Shown: one piece after another, positions 44,760 through 53,328 of the stretch
Numbering within the stretch: the stretch's first letter is position 1
Layout of the letters: every line of letters begins with the position of its first letter
Assembly (NCBI RefSeq): GCF_000373185.1
Contig: NZ_KB890626.1
Location: 124,001-188,000, forward strand
From: Segatella paludivivens DSM 17968 = JCM 13650
Lineage (GTDB): Bacteria > Bacteroidota > Bacteroidia > Bacteroidales > Bacteroidaceae
Length of the DNA stretch: 64,000 nt
Reading direction: 5' to 3'
Made by a program: the position numbers and the translations under genes
Notes under the pieces: generated by a model
Databases searched by the model: none
What the model saw: the letters and a program-made list of their open reading frames with translations, nothing else
What the model was told of the DNA's origin: nothing

Positions 44760-45830
44760 TTACATTTTATGGTTAATATCATCCTCATGATCACAAAGGA
44801 AATCAAGCGGATCAATATCTGCCGTTTCCTTCATTCTCTGCTGTATATATTCATTTGTTGATGGTGCTAAATTTAGTATGTTTTGGAAAATTGGAAGTTT
44901 TTTAAGTTCGTTTTGATATTTAACATATTTATCAGCACGTGGAGTAAGTGCAAAATTTAACGCACTAGCGTATATGTCAGCAAGCTGTATTCCAAATTCA
45001 TTATGAGACTTGGCTAGCTCCATCTTACCAATAGGCAGAGGATATACATGTTTTCCGTTTCCCACACCATATCCCACTGCTGTTTCTGGTACCCTCATAT
45101 CTCTAAGGCTCTCCAAAAAATCCTTGTTAGCAAAGAATGGCTCTGAAGAATCAAACAATACATCATCCTTGACTCCCGTTTTTTTATACCATTCCTGTAT
45201 AGAAAATGAAAACAATGGTACCGTCAAATCTATATAGAATTTCTGATCAGATAAAGCCTCTTTGATATATATTATAGTAGGTGGTAACTCCGATAACATG
45301 TCAAAAAAGCCGTCCATTGTTTCTTTATTATATCTTAACTTATCAGTAGTCCTATAAAAATTTTCAATTGATTCATCAGATGGTTCTCTTACCATTTTTA
45401 CGAAATGACTTTCAAACTCAGCTATTAATTCTTTGTTTGGATGCAATTCGGCAAAGTAATAAAGACCATTAGCTAAAATCAAATTCTTGGCACCTTGGTA
45501 GAGATTAATGCCATTATGATAGTAGCGAGTCTCTACCAACATGTTTACAATATTAGCATAAATACAATAACGTTTATAAGCATATGAAGGCATCACGTGA
45601 TGAATGTCCATAAAGGGATAATTAAAAACCCGATTTAGCATATGTCTTCCTTGGGGATTTTTATACATACCTAAGAAATGGAACTCTTTTCCCCATTCTT
45701 CATATCTAATTTCTTTCTTCATCACAGCAGCCTCAACATCTGTAAGCCTTATAGATGCTAATGTAAAATATGGCTGCTCTAAGTTAGTTAAATCAGGACC
45801 TGTGTATCCAGACTCATCAAAATATAACAT
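44760..45830 (-). CDS. DUF3800 domain protein
   Basis: A 356-residue protein with the DUF3800 hallmarks: N-terminal YFDESGYTG, and near the C terminus GIQLADIYASALNF. The family is predicted to have an RNase H-like fold with acidic catalytic residues and is often found near mobile elements and defence genes. Here it leads a two-gene operon with the membrane abortive-infection protein. A -7 box TACTTTTG (complement of 45875-45882) separates it from the ABC operon upstream, so it may be an independent unit. Confidence 0.8.
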   Translation of the reverse strand: MLYFDESGYTGPDLTNLEQPYFTLASIRLTDVEAAVMKKEIRYEEWGKEFHFLGMYKNPQGRHMLNRVFNYPFMDIHHVMPSYAYKRYCIYANIVNMLVETRYYHNGINLYQGAKNLILANGLYYFAELHPNKELIAEFESHFVKMVREPSDESIENFYRTTDKLRYNKETMDGFFDMLSELPPTIIYIKEALSDQKFYIDLTVPLFSFSIQEWYKKTGVKDDVLFDSSEPFFANKDFLESLRDMRVPETAVGYGVGNGKHVYPLPIGKMELAKSHNEFGIQLADIYASALNFALTPRADKYVKYQNELKKLPIFQNILNLAPSTNEYIQQRMKETADIDPLDFLCDHEDDINHKM

Positions 45831-45874
45831 ACAGTGTTAACATTAATTTTAGTTGTTATAATAATACTATGTTG

Positions 45875-45905
45875 CAAAAGTACTAATAATTATTGAAAGT
45901 GCAAG
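45875..45905 (-). promoter_or_regulatory. Probable promoter of the DUF3800-abortive infection operon
   Basis: On the minus strand the -7 box TACTTTTG (complement of 45875-45882) is preceded after 19 bases by CTTG (complement of 45902-45905), one mismatch from TTTG. Confidence 0.5.
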
Positions 45906-45950
45906 TCAAAATACAAAAGTTCCTACTAAGCAAGAAACTTTATATTGATA

Positions 45951-47867
45951 TTATATCTTCAGGCTCTTATTTTCTTCAGTATAGTTTTCACCTATAGTAT
46001 ATTCCGGATTATCTAACTCCTTTGCAATGCTTGATGTTGCAAAAATAACCTGATAATCAGGATTACCAATATCAGCTAAACGCTTAATCAATATGCTCTG
46101 AAAGTTGCGAGAGCGATCTTCTTCCATACCTTTGTCTTCCATATTGTCAGAAAAGATTAGACGAGGATACTTCATCGTATCTGTCTGTACTGATGCTAGA
46201 AACAACGCAAAGCGAGCTGTCATCTTCAAATAGAAACTAGATGATGCAGATAACTTAACATGCTGATCTGTCATATATGCCACATTCTGCCCAAAGTCCA
46301 TTTTAAAACTTGTAGCATTGTGAAATTCAGCCTGACGATCCTTATCATTCTTTAGTAGATAAACCCCATTCTCTGTAATAGCATTTTCAATCAGAGAACG
46401 TTGCTTCTTAATTTTAAATTCCGCTACCTGAACACAATGATCTAACTTGTCCTTCTTTAACTTTAGCTCTTTAAATTCTTTGACAAGTCTATCGTACTGT
46501 TCTGCTTGCTCTAGCATAGTCTGGTATTGTAGAATCTCACCCTCTTTATAACCCTTGTTCTGAATAAGCTTGTCAATTTGTTCATCGCAGGTGCTTCTAA
46601 CATTGCTGACAGCAATATCATATTGCTTCTGAGCTACATTTAATTTGCCTTGAAGCATATTACGTTTGATTGTCAATTCTTGCAAGGTTGTGCGGTTAAT
46701 CTTCAAGAGCGACCGAGACTCACTGATTTGGAATTTCAACTCTAATTTGATACGCATTGCTTGTGATTTACCCTTGGAATTGTCGATTGATGATTTGCAT
46801 AGACGGCAATGGCCTTCTTCGACGTTATCCTCAATTTTGGAAAGACATTCTGGGCAGTACTCTAAATGAATTTTATCAAAATAATCGCGAGTAGCAATAG
46901 AACGATCAAGAGCGGATATTTTCTTTTCAAGTGTTGTGACAAAATACTTGGAGTCCTCAACATCTGCTTTAAGGAGAGCTATTTTATCATCAATTTGAGC
47001 ACAATTAGTGCGTAATTTTGCCACTTGCACTTGCAAGCGCTCATATTCAAGAGAGTTATCTTTAAGATTAGTCACGCCTCCCTTACGGAGATTGCTAACA
47101 TCTTTCGTAATTCTCTGAATTTCATCTGTCAAATCTGAGATAACGCTCAGAATTAAAGCAGGAGATAACTGGGTAGGATCAGGCAAAAACTCACGAGAAA
47201 CTTTGATTGACTGTTTTATCTCCTCGATCCTCTTATTGATTTGTATCTGGGTAAGCTTAGCATTGCTCAATTTTTCATTGTAAAGTCCCATCAACAATTC
47301 TGCAACAGTTTCTCGAATAATCTCCTTGTCAAATATCTCGAAGAAGAACAAAGAAGATAAAGGAGATTCTTGGTCTAGGTATATGAGTCGCAATATCTGG
47401 TGCATAGTAATATTGCTGTCAGCCTTAAACTCAGGCAAGTCCATAATTTCGAACAACACATTGGAAAAACTGCGACGGTCAGCTGTGGTATTGTAACCAT
47501 ATTTTTGCCATTTTTCTGGCTTTCTATCATTTTTACATTCCTCCATACTGCCATAGTAAATATACAACGGCGTTTTTTTATTCACTTTACTACTATCTTC
47601 TGTCTTTTCCAAATATCGCTTTAAGGTAAGTATCTGCCCGTTTATCTCCACCTCTGCCATCACAAATTTACAATGAAGAGCTTCTGGGACGAAGTCTCCA
47701 TAACATCCACCAAGGATATAGAAAATAAAGCGAATTATAGTGGATTTACCACTACTATTTTTACCGCGGATGATGTTTACTCCTCGGTGAAACTTCTCAT
47801 CGTAGGCAACATTCTCTTGTTCAGTGAAAATAACCATGCGACGAAGAAATAGATTATTCTGCATCAT
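45951..47867 (-). CDS. Rad50/SMC-like ABC ATPase with zinc hook (ABC-three-component-type)
   Basis: A 638-residue ABC ATPase. Walker A GKNSSGKST is at 35-43. Two coiled-coil arms (about 200-330 and 370-500) flank a zinc hook with Cys338, Cys341, Cys354 and Cys357. The signature region reads VKLSASSSFYLKMTARFA and Walker B is PRLIFSDNM. The QESPLSSL segment matches a Q-loop position. Such ATPases drive three-component (ABC-3C) conflict systems and Lamassu-like defences, where DNA-end sensing triggers an effector. It overlaps the upstream middle-component gene by 14 bases and is the last gene of a four-gene operon. Confidence 0.85.
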   Translation of the reverse strand: MMQNNLFLRRMVIFTEQENVAYDEKFHRGVNIIRGKNSSGKSTIIRFIFYILGGCYGDFVPEALHCKFVMAEVEINGQILTLKRYLEKTEDSSKVNKKTPLYIYYGSMEECKNDRKPEKWQKYGYNTTADRRSFSNVLFEIMDLPEFKADSNITMHQILRLIYLDQESPLSSLFFFEIFDKEIIRETVAELLMGLYNEKLSNAKLTQIQINKRIEEIKQSIKVSREFLPDPTQLSPALILSVISDLTDEIQRITKDVSNLRKGGVTNLKDNSLEYERLQVQVAKLRTNCAQIDDKIALLKADVEDSKYFVTTLEKKISALDRSIATRDYFDKIHLEYCPECLSKIEDNVEEGHCRLCKSSIDNSKGKSQAMRIKLELKFQISESRSLLKINRTTLQELTIKRNMLQGKLNVAQKQYDIAVSNVRSTCDEQIDKLIQNKGYKEGEILQYQTMLEQAEQYDRLVKEFKELKLKKDKLDHCVQVAEFKIKKQRSLIENAITENGVYLLKNDKDRQAEFHNATSFKMDFGQNVAYMTDQHVKLSASSSFYLKMTARFALFLASVQTDTMKYPRLIFSDNMEDKGMEEDRSRNFQSILIKRLADIGNPDYQVIFATSSIAKELDNPEYTIGENYTEENKSLKI

Positions 47868-48375
47868 ATTTAAACTCTAGTAATTTAGTTCTTGCTTTAA
47901 GACCATTTATCCCAGACAAAGACATGTGGCGTGAAAAGATACTCATAAAAGAAAGTGTATTATTCTCAGAGGGCGAAAAATGTCCAGCTTGATCAACAAA
48001 ATCATTCAGTGCCTGACGACTTGCAATGCAAACACGATTATTTAAGTACTCATCTTTATTGATAATGCCACATGATACAAGGCAGTTAAGAGCTGAAATC
48101 TGAAAAGGTCTTATCCATTCAAAAAGTTTTCTATTGTCTCCACTGTAATCATAGGGGCTATTTTTAGGTATATCTAACTGTTTGCGAGCCTCTTTGACTT
48201 CTTTTTCTGTCTGTTTCAACGACAAGTTGTATAGCATTGATGGGAATAATAAGTAAAAGTCCCATATGCGAATCTTATCAATCTCAAAACATTCACCATC
48301 ATCTAAACGCTCAATTATATGCGTCATACGATAAATGCAATGATATAAATCGAAAGCTGGATTATACGTTATCAT
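47854..48375 (-). CDS. ABC-three-component system middle component-like protein
   Basis: A 173-residue all-helical protein (start MITYNPAFDLYHCIYRMTHI). 'KIRIWDFYLLFPSML' followed by a Cys/helix-rich centre resembles the middle-component families that link the ATPase to its partner in ABC-3C systems. I recall the pattern but could not search. It overlaps both neighbours by 14 bases, which strongly suggests equal-level production of one complex. Confidence 0.72.
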   Translation of the reverse strand: MITYNPAFDLYHCIYRMTHIIERLDDGECFEIDKIRIWDFYLLFPSMLYNLSLKQTEKEVKEARKQLDIPKNSPYDYSGDNRKLFEWIRPFQISALNCLVSCGIINKDEYLNNRVCIASRQALNDFVDQAGHFSPSENNTLSFMSIFSRHMSLSGINGLKARTKLLEFKYDAE

Positions 48376-48940
48376 AATCTTTCCAATTAAGATGGCACAT
48401 ACCTGTAAGATAGTATATCATACCATAAATGTGATCAGATGTATAGTTAAGGTACTCATCATGGCAACCCGCAACATCTAACTTATCCATTATAGGTTTG
48501 ACTATCGTCTCATAAAGCTTTTGCATAATTACATCAATAGGTTCATTGCATTGTATCATCGGGAATAAATAAGTATTAAACTCGTTTTTAATTTTTGCAA
48601 ATAATAAAAGATTTATTTTCTGAGTTGATGGGTAACACTCAAATTTAGTGGCTTTTTTGGCATACGCTTCTTTTTGCCTTTGGGCAACATTAATCATTGA
48701 TTGAGGAAAACATCCATCTTGTAATTTACCTTCCAGCCCTTTTGTGCCATCAAGTACAGTATGATATTCACGAAGGTCATCTATAATTTCTTCAGTTGTA
48801 TTATTTGCGATTTCATTACATAATCCCTCAAAATAAGAAGATATACGAGACGGGCCAACTATACTATTATTAACAGGGCCATAATTATTTTGAATATTTA
48901 CCTGAGTTTCAACTTTATTATGATTTTCAACTGTGCTCAT
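48362..48940 (-). CDS. ABC-three-component C-terminal-domain protein with an N-terminal adaptor motif
   Basis: A 192-residue protein. The C-terminal half ends 'DHIYGMIYYLTGMCHLNW', matching the ABC-3C C-terminal-domain pattern (helical, G-M-x-Y-Y-h-T-G-x-C-H-x-x-W). Its N terminus is disordered, Asn-rich and carries QVNIQNNYGPVNN (about residues 13-25). An almost identical motif, QVNLKDNYGTINL, ends the protein encoded just upstream. Paired motifs at facing ends are what adaptor or signalling-amyloid partners show; this function is inferred. There is no effector domain in this protein, so the small upstream protein may be the effector. Confidence 0.75.
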   Translation of the reverse strand: MSTVENHNKVETQVNIQNNYGPVNNSIVGPSRISSYFEGLCNEIANNTTEEIIDDLREYHTVLDGTKGLEGKLQDGCFPQSMINVAQRQKEAYAKKATKFECYPSTQKINLLLFAKIKNEFNTYLFPMIQCNEPIDVIMQKLYETIVKPIMDKLDVAGCHDEYLNYTSDHIYGMIYYLTGMCHLNWKDYDNV

Positions 48941-48942
48941 AT

Positions 48943-49290
48943 TTATAAATTGATGGTACCATAATTATCTTTAAGATTCACTTGCTTGCCAACATCTGCA
49001 TTGTTCATAACAGTTTGATCACATAGACTGGGATAGGACTTTTGCAATTGATCTAGTTTGAGTAATAGCTCTTTCGCTAAAGAATAATTATTATCAAGTT
49101 CTTCTTTGAGAATTTTCATAATATATTCTTGATCTTGGATGGATGGATTATTAGGAAGTATCGTTCCAATTTTACCTTTTAACCATCCCCAAAGATCTTT
49201 TCCGATTTGTTTGCTAAATTCCTCGCCAGCAGTAGTAATATATGGCGTTAGAAATGTCATCGTTGTAGATAATAAAATCATTAAATCCAT
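48943..49290 (-). CDS. Small helical effector/adaptor candidate with a C-terminal NYG motif
   Basis: A 115-residue protein and the first gene of the ABC operon. The N terminus (about 1-25) is fairly hydrophobic, followed by an amphipathic 'EEFSKQIGKDLWGWLKGKIG' helix and a second helical part (about 50-85). The layout recalls the short all-helical module found in effector-associated adaptors (PYL-x-KAGE-type). The last residues, QVNLKDNYGTINL, match the N-terminal motif of the next protein. It could be a membrane-acting or adaptor effector, but no catalytic motif is visible. It is 2 bases upstream of the next gene. Confidence 0.65.
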   Translation of the reverse strand: MDLMILLSTTMTFLTPYITTAGEEFSKQIGKDLWGWLKGKIGTILPNNPSIQDQEYIMKILKEELDNNYSLAKELLLKLDQLQKSYPSLCDQTVMNNADVGKQVNLKDNYGTINL

Positions 49291-49939
49291 AAGGTTATAA
49301 TATTTTTGTTAATATTTAAACTTTAATAGCATTCTATTGCTTTTGACATCAAGAAAGTTTGCTGCCAGAATCTTACTAATTATATGAATTTCTTAATTTC
49401 CCCTTGGCGTAAGCTATTAAGGTCCCCCCAGGTGTGTTTAAGACTTTCAGGCATATTACTTTCGTTAAGTCATATTTAAATTGCAAATATAAGTATTTTT
49501 TTGCAATCAAACATATAAACATGTGAAAAAGTATACCATACTTATATTTTTTTTGTTTAGAGTCTTAAAAATAGAATATCAATCTAAAAATCAAGTTGTA
49601 AATTATGACCGTAATAAATCATTGGTTAGATGCAATGTTACAACTTACTATATCAAATTATCATATATGTCAAAGGATGATTATAATACTTTAAACAATC
49701 TAGTTCTAAAAAGAACATATTATTGAATTCACCCCATCTTTCTCACAGCCACTAGGCGTTTATGGCGAAGTAGTGGCAAACCATAAATTTCAAAAACATG
49801 GTCTTTCATCAAATCACGCTGATGTTGTTTTATTATGCCTTTATGAATGTTATATACAGCCGTTCATATTACAGACAAATAACATTAGAAAAGAAGCATA
49901 AATCTATTTTCTCATTGGAACTATGCTTTCTTTGCACTT
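49291..49939. other. Gene-poor gap at the right edge of the defence-like island
   Basis: About 650 AT-rich bases. On the minus strand a -7 box TATATTTG (complement of 49484-49491) could drive the ABC operon, with a leader of about 190 nt. A 67-codon plus-strand frame at 49523-49726 has no recognisable features and is left uncalled. No tRNA or att-like repeat was found. Confidence 0.5.
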
Positions 49940-50473
49940 TCATACAAATCTTCCTAATTCATAAGCCTCTTTCAAGGACTTAGTATTCTTGATGTTGCCT
50001 TTGTCTTTAACACCTCTTGCAACAACGCAACCAGCATCATCTAAATGGAAGAAATTAATGCAAAGTTTATACTGAGTGATTATGCTGTCGAATAACTCAG
50101 GAAGGGTTGATGCACCTACTAGCAGAAGGGCTGTCTTCTTGATGTTGAAGGTATCACGAATTGGATTGTGGCAACGATCAATTACAGCTTTCACTTGTGC
50201 ACTCAGTCCATAGAAATATACAGGTGAAGCAATAACAAGCATATCTGCTTGTTTCATTTTCTCATAAATACCAATCATATCATCCTTCTGTACACACGTA
50301 TTATTCTCACTCTTGAAACAGGCATTACAGCCTATGCAAGGAGCAACCTTATTATCATGCACTGATACAACTTCTACGTTGTGATGTTCTGATATTCCTT
50401 TGACGAAAGCCTCAACCATTAAGTCTGTATTCCCGTGTTTTCTTGGGCTTCCTGATAAAATCAATATGTTCAT
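49940..50473 (-). CDS. NADPH-dependent FMN reductase (flavodoxin fold)
   Basis: A 177-residue flavodoxin-like reductase. The FMN phosphate loop is SGSPRKHGNTD at the N terminus, with 'CIGCNACFKSE...C' (a Cys-rich segment typical of the iron-sulfur flavoprotein-like subgroup) and 'VIASPVYFYGLSAQVKAVIDR'. It passes electrons from NAD(P)H to quinones or other acceptors; the substrate is uncertain. The Cys-x2-Cys pattern also occurs in members without an Fe-S centre. One base separates it from the GNAT gene upstream, so they are co-transcribed. Confidence 0.87.
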   Translation of the reverse strand: MNILILSGSPRKHGNTDLMVEAFVKGISEHHNVEVVSVHDNKVAPCIGCNACFKSENNTCVQKDDMIGIYEKMKQADMLVIASPVYFYGLSAQVKAVIDRCHNPIRDTFNIKKTALLLVGASTLPELFDSIITQYKLCINFFHLDDAGCVVARGVKDKGNIKNTKSLKEAYELGRFV

Positions 50474-50474
50474 T

Positions 50475-51002
50475 TTAATTATTTTGTTTTAGTTCAAAGA
50501 ATAAGAAGTCTGTCCAACCTGTATTTTCAGCAAACAGATGTTGTTTGCCACGATACTCAAACCCTATGCGCTTGTAAATCTTATGAGCAGGAGTGTTTGA
50601 TGCAAGTGCATCTAAACGAATTGATTTCATGCCTGAGTCGACAGACAGATTAATCGCCTCACGAATCATTTCAGCACCAACACCTGTACCTTGATAATCA
50701 GGATTAACTGCAAGAATATGTATCACAGATGCTTCATTATCTTCTACGTGCTTAGCCCACTCTATAGCCTGGTAATCTTCACCTTGATACATTGTTACTG
50801 CCATAGCGCCAACAATAGTATCATTCTCTTTATACAGATACATACTTCCTTCTTCAATATAAGCCTTTATGCCCTCTTCTGTTGGATGTTGCCCTTTCTT
50901 CCAACATGCATAAGTCTCCATCTGCGGAGTACGCAGAATCACATCATCATAAAATCTGATGATTGACTCAAAATCATTTATTGTTGCTTTATCTAACTTC
51001 AT
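50475..51002 (-). CDS. GNAT-family N-acetyltransferase
   Basis: A 175-residue acyltransferase. The acetyl-CoA site is VNPDYQGTGVGAEMIREA (R/Q-x-x-G-x-G/A), followed by 'IRLDALASNTPAHKIYKRIGFEYRG', a typical GNAT end. The substrate is unknown. It leads a two-gene unit with the FMN reductase and faces the repeat-rich gap. Confidence 0.87.
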   Translation of the reverse strand: MKLDKATINDFESIIRFYDDVILRTPQMETYACWKKGQHPTEEGIKAYIEEGSMYLYKENDTIVGAMAVTMYQGEDYQAIEWAKHVEDNEASVIHILAVNPDYQGTGVGAEMIREAINLSVDSGMKSIRLDALASNTPAHKIYKRIGFEYRGKQHLFAENTGWTDFLFFELKQNN

Positions 51003-51330
51003 TTATTATTAAAATTAATGTTGATATAATATCAAGTATATGTCTATCAATTTTTCATTTTATCACTAACTTGCTCAGCGTATCCACTATTGTGGTTTTA
51101 CAACATACAAGTTCAACTTTATATTAATGATGCAAATATAGTACTATTTTTTCATTTTATGATCATGCAGACCATAAAACGGCTTATTTTGATTACTATC
51201 TCGTAAGAGTGCTTTTCTGATGACTGCTTATTCTGAATTTATATGGCCACTTTATAATCAGAATACACTATGATTATCATAATTGAAAGTCCCTTTGTAT
51301 TTATGAATGCTTATCAATGTCAAAGAACGC

Positions 51331-51545
51331 TTCTGCAAACAAGAACAAAAACATCAAGCTTGAATGTTTTGCCGAGTGCAGCTGAATTTTATGCAAAGAT
51401 TCTGCAAATGAGAACAAAATCATCAAGCTTGCTTGAATGGTTTGCCGAGTGCAGCTGAATATTCTACAAAGATTCTGCAAATGAGAACAAAATCATCGAG
51501 CTTGCTTGAATGGTTTGTCGAGTGCAGCTGAATATTATGCAAAGT
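51331..51545. repeat. Tandem repeat of a ~73-nt unit, three copies
   Basis: Copies start at 51331 (69 nt), 51400 (73 nt) and 51473 (about 73 nt). Each begins TTCTGCAAA and contains GAACAAAA, ATCAAGCTTG (or ATCGAGCTTG) and GAGTGCAGCTGAAT. The first copy lacks a 4-nt GCTT step. Copies 2 and 3 differ at only a few bases. The unit length is not a multiple of three, so no continuous coding is possible. Confidence 0.85.
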
Positions 51546-51635
51546 TACTCTAAGTTTTTCACGCACGCAACGATATTCATTATTGCATGTTAGCCAAAGT
51601 TATATGAGTAATGTTTCTCTTTATGATAAATAATA

Positions 51636-52140
51636 GCGCACGCGCACGCTATAGGTTTTTGCAAAATACTAGTGTCGAAGTGTCTATGTATTGAGTATCA
51701 GTATAGTAGGACTCATGTTTACAAAAACAAAGTGTCACTGCGGTGTTAATTATTTCTTTATTATTTTAGACAAAAAACATCTCAAGGTATATTGTAAAAG
51801 ACTCGAAAATTCGTTGGTCAACAAACTTTTTTGTCATATAGAAAACAGCTTTTTTATTTTTTTCCATTCTGTTTTATCGTCTTACGTAGTAAAAAGACAT
51901 TAAAAAAGGTTTCAGATTTGCGTTTCTACATAGAAACGTATGTTTTTGCACGTGGAAACGTTTCCGTTTCTACGATATAAAGTTTACGTTTCTACGATGT
52001 AAAGTTTGCGTTTCTATATAGAAATGGAAATTCGAATTGACATTTGCCCGACACATATTTTTTGCAAATAGATAATCTAACGTACTGATAGTCAACCAAT
52101 AGACATTTCGACGCTTATCTTTTTGCAAAACCTATGTACG
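51636..52140. repeat. Dispersed repeat copy B with inverted ends
   Basis: The left end (about 51650-51705) reads ATAGGTTTTTGCAAAATACT, then AGTGTCGAAGTGTCTAT and GAGTATCAGT. The right end (52081-52140), on the minus strand, reads CATAGGTTTTGCAAAAAGAT, then AAGCGTCGAAATGTCTAT and TTGACTATCAGTACG. These two are inverted copies of the same motif, and both match the pair at 7541-7896. No transposase is inside. Confidence 0.6.
51917..52030. repeat. CGTTTCTACGA short-repeat cluster B
   Basis: Several units of CGTTTCTACGATATAAAGTTTG type. They are accompanied by near-palindromes such as CGTTTCTACATAGAAACG (8-bp arms) and GGAAACGTTTCC. The same unit is clustered at 8029-8130. Confidence 0.6.
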
Positions 52141-52244
52141 ATTAATGCTATTGAAGCCTAGATTCCCCACCCCAGCAATCATATTATGGGCCACAAAAAC
52201 AAGCTCACAAAATGAATGATAAGCACCAAAGACGCCTTTTGATA

Positions 52245-53021
52245 TTACTCCTCTATAAGATAACTTGTCATTGCCATTGAGTCTAGTTCGCACTGATTAT
52301 TAAATGTGGTTACCTTCTTTCCATCACTTGCACCAAGCACATATAGCAATGGCAGGAAATGGTCGGATGTAGGTACAGAATAACGTGCATCCTTGTGAGA
52401 AGAATAATTGATAACCGTTTCGTCTTCACGACGTTCTACAGCTTCAGTGATGTAGTTATTGAATGCTATAGCCTCAGGACTACCATGATCACTGTCCCAG
52501 TTGACTAGACGAAGATTATGCACCACATTGCCACTTCCTACGATTAGATAACCTTGCTTTCTAAGTGGAGCTAGGTGTCTACCTATTTCATAGCATTGCT
52601 CAGGGCTAAGCACTCCATTCACTGATAGCTGAACGACAGGAATATTTGCATCAGGAAACATGTGCACAAAAGGAGTCCAAGTACCATGGTCAATACCCCA
52701 AGTATTATCAACTTCTGCTCCTAATTCCTTCATCGCCAGAATCGCATCACTGAGTTCAGTGCATCCTTTTGGTTTATATTTCACATCGTATAGAGCCTTA
52801 GGAAATCCATACATATCAAATATCTGCTGAGGATTTTCTGTCTTCTGAATAAGCGTACGATTCTTATACCAATGAGCCGAAATAACCAATATAGCTTTAG
52901 GCTGACCATAGTCACGAATAATCTGATTCCCGATTTCACTCATCTCACGAGTGATATTATTGTCTTCAATAGCAATCATTGGACTGCCATGACCTATGAA
53001 TAATGCTGGCATTGTTTTCAT
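52245..53021 (-). CDS. ygiD: YgiD/DODA-type extradiol ring-cleavage dioxygenase
   Basis: A 258-residue member of the class III extradiol dioxygenase family (4,5-DOPA extradiol dioxygenase-like). It has 'PALFIGHGSPM' with the first metal His at the N terminus, 'VISAHW' and 'GIDHGTWTPFVHMFP' carrying further metal/substrate His residues, and 'GSGNVVHNL'. It would cleave catechol-type rings with non-haem Fe/Zn; the natural substrate is not known. It is single on the minus strand, next to the repeat-rich gap. Confidence 0.88.
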   Translation of the reverse strand: MKTMPALFIGHGSPMIAIEDNNITREMSEIGNQIIRDYGQPKAILVISAHWYKNRTLIQKTENPQQIFDMYGFPKALYDVKYKPKGCTELSDAILAMKELGAEVDNTWGIDHGTWTPFVHMFPDANIPVVQLSVNGVLSPEQCYEIGRHLAPLRKQGYLIVGSGNVVHNLRLVNWDSDHGSPEAIAFNNYITEAVERREDETVINYSSHKDARYSVPTSDHFLPLLYVLGASDGKKVTTFNNQCELDSMAMTSYLIEE

Positions 53022-53328
53022 AAAATATCAACTTTCGTTCTGCTAATTATAAATACTTAAAAGTTGGTGATCAGTGTATGAAATTATAACATCATAGTAT
53101 TTAACAAGACTAGATAACAAATAAAATTCACAACGACTACCAAGAACAAAGTTACTGAAATATTTCATATTGCAAATGATTGCTGCAAGTTTTTTGAAAG
53201 CATAATGAAAAAATATACAGAATACTATATCTTAAATGCATTGAAATAAACTATAATATAAATAAATTATCATTTGCTTTGCCATCATTTTATTTTTTGG
53301 TAACTTCGCCGAACCTAAAAGACAAAAA
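53022..53328. other. Gap between ygiD and the GNAT-LysE unit
   Basis: About 300 bp. It carries the plus-strand promoter described separately at 53278-53308. No gene is visible. Confidence 0.5.
53278..53308 (+). promoter_or_regulatory. Promoter of the GNAT-LysE unit
   Basis: TTTG at 53278-53281 is followed after 19 bases by TAACTTCG at 53301-53308, one mismatch from TAnnTTTG. The gene starts at 53329. Confidence 0.6.

Larger units (their letters stand above)
51003..52244. other. Gene-free gap with three kinds of repeat
   Basis: About 1.24 kb without a credible gene. It contains, in order, three tandem copies of a ~73-nt unit (51331-51545), an alternating CGCG-like stretch at about 51636-51650, and an inverted-end element (51636-52140) that encloses a CGTTTCTACGA cluster (51917-52030). 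The layout echoes the gap at 7.3-8.5 kb. Confidence 0.7.

Noticed and set aside
49523..49726. A 67-codon plus-strand frame upstream of the ABC operon
   Set aside because: It is Lys/Tyr/Asn-rich as expected for AT-rich non-coding DNA, with no promoter, no good ribosome site and no recognisable motif.
49291..49939. tRNA or attachment site at the island edge
   Set aside because: No cloverleaf, no CCA end and no matching direct repeat at the other edge were found by eye.
51331..51545. Possible CRISPR array
   Set aside because: The repeats are 69-73 nt and directly joined with no spacers, and no cas genes are seen.
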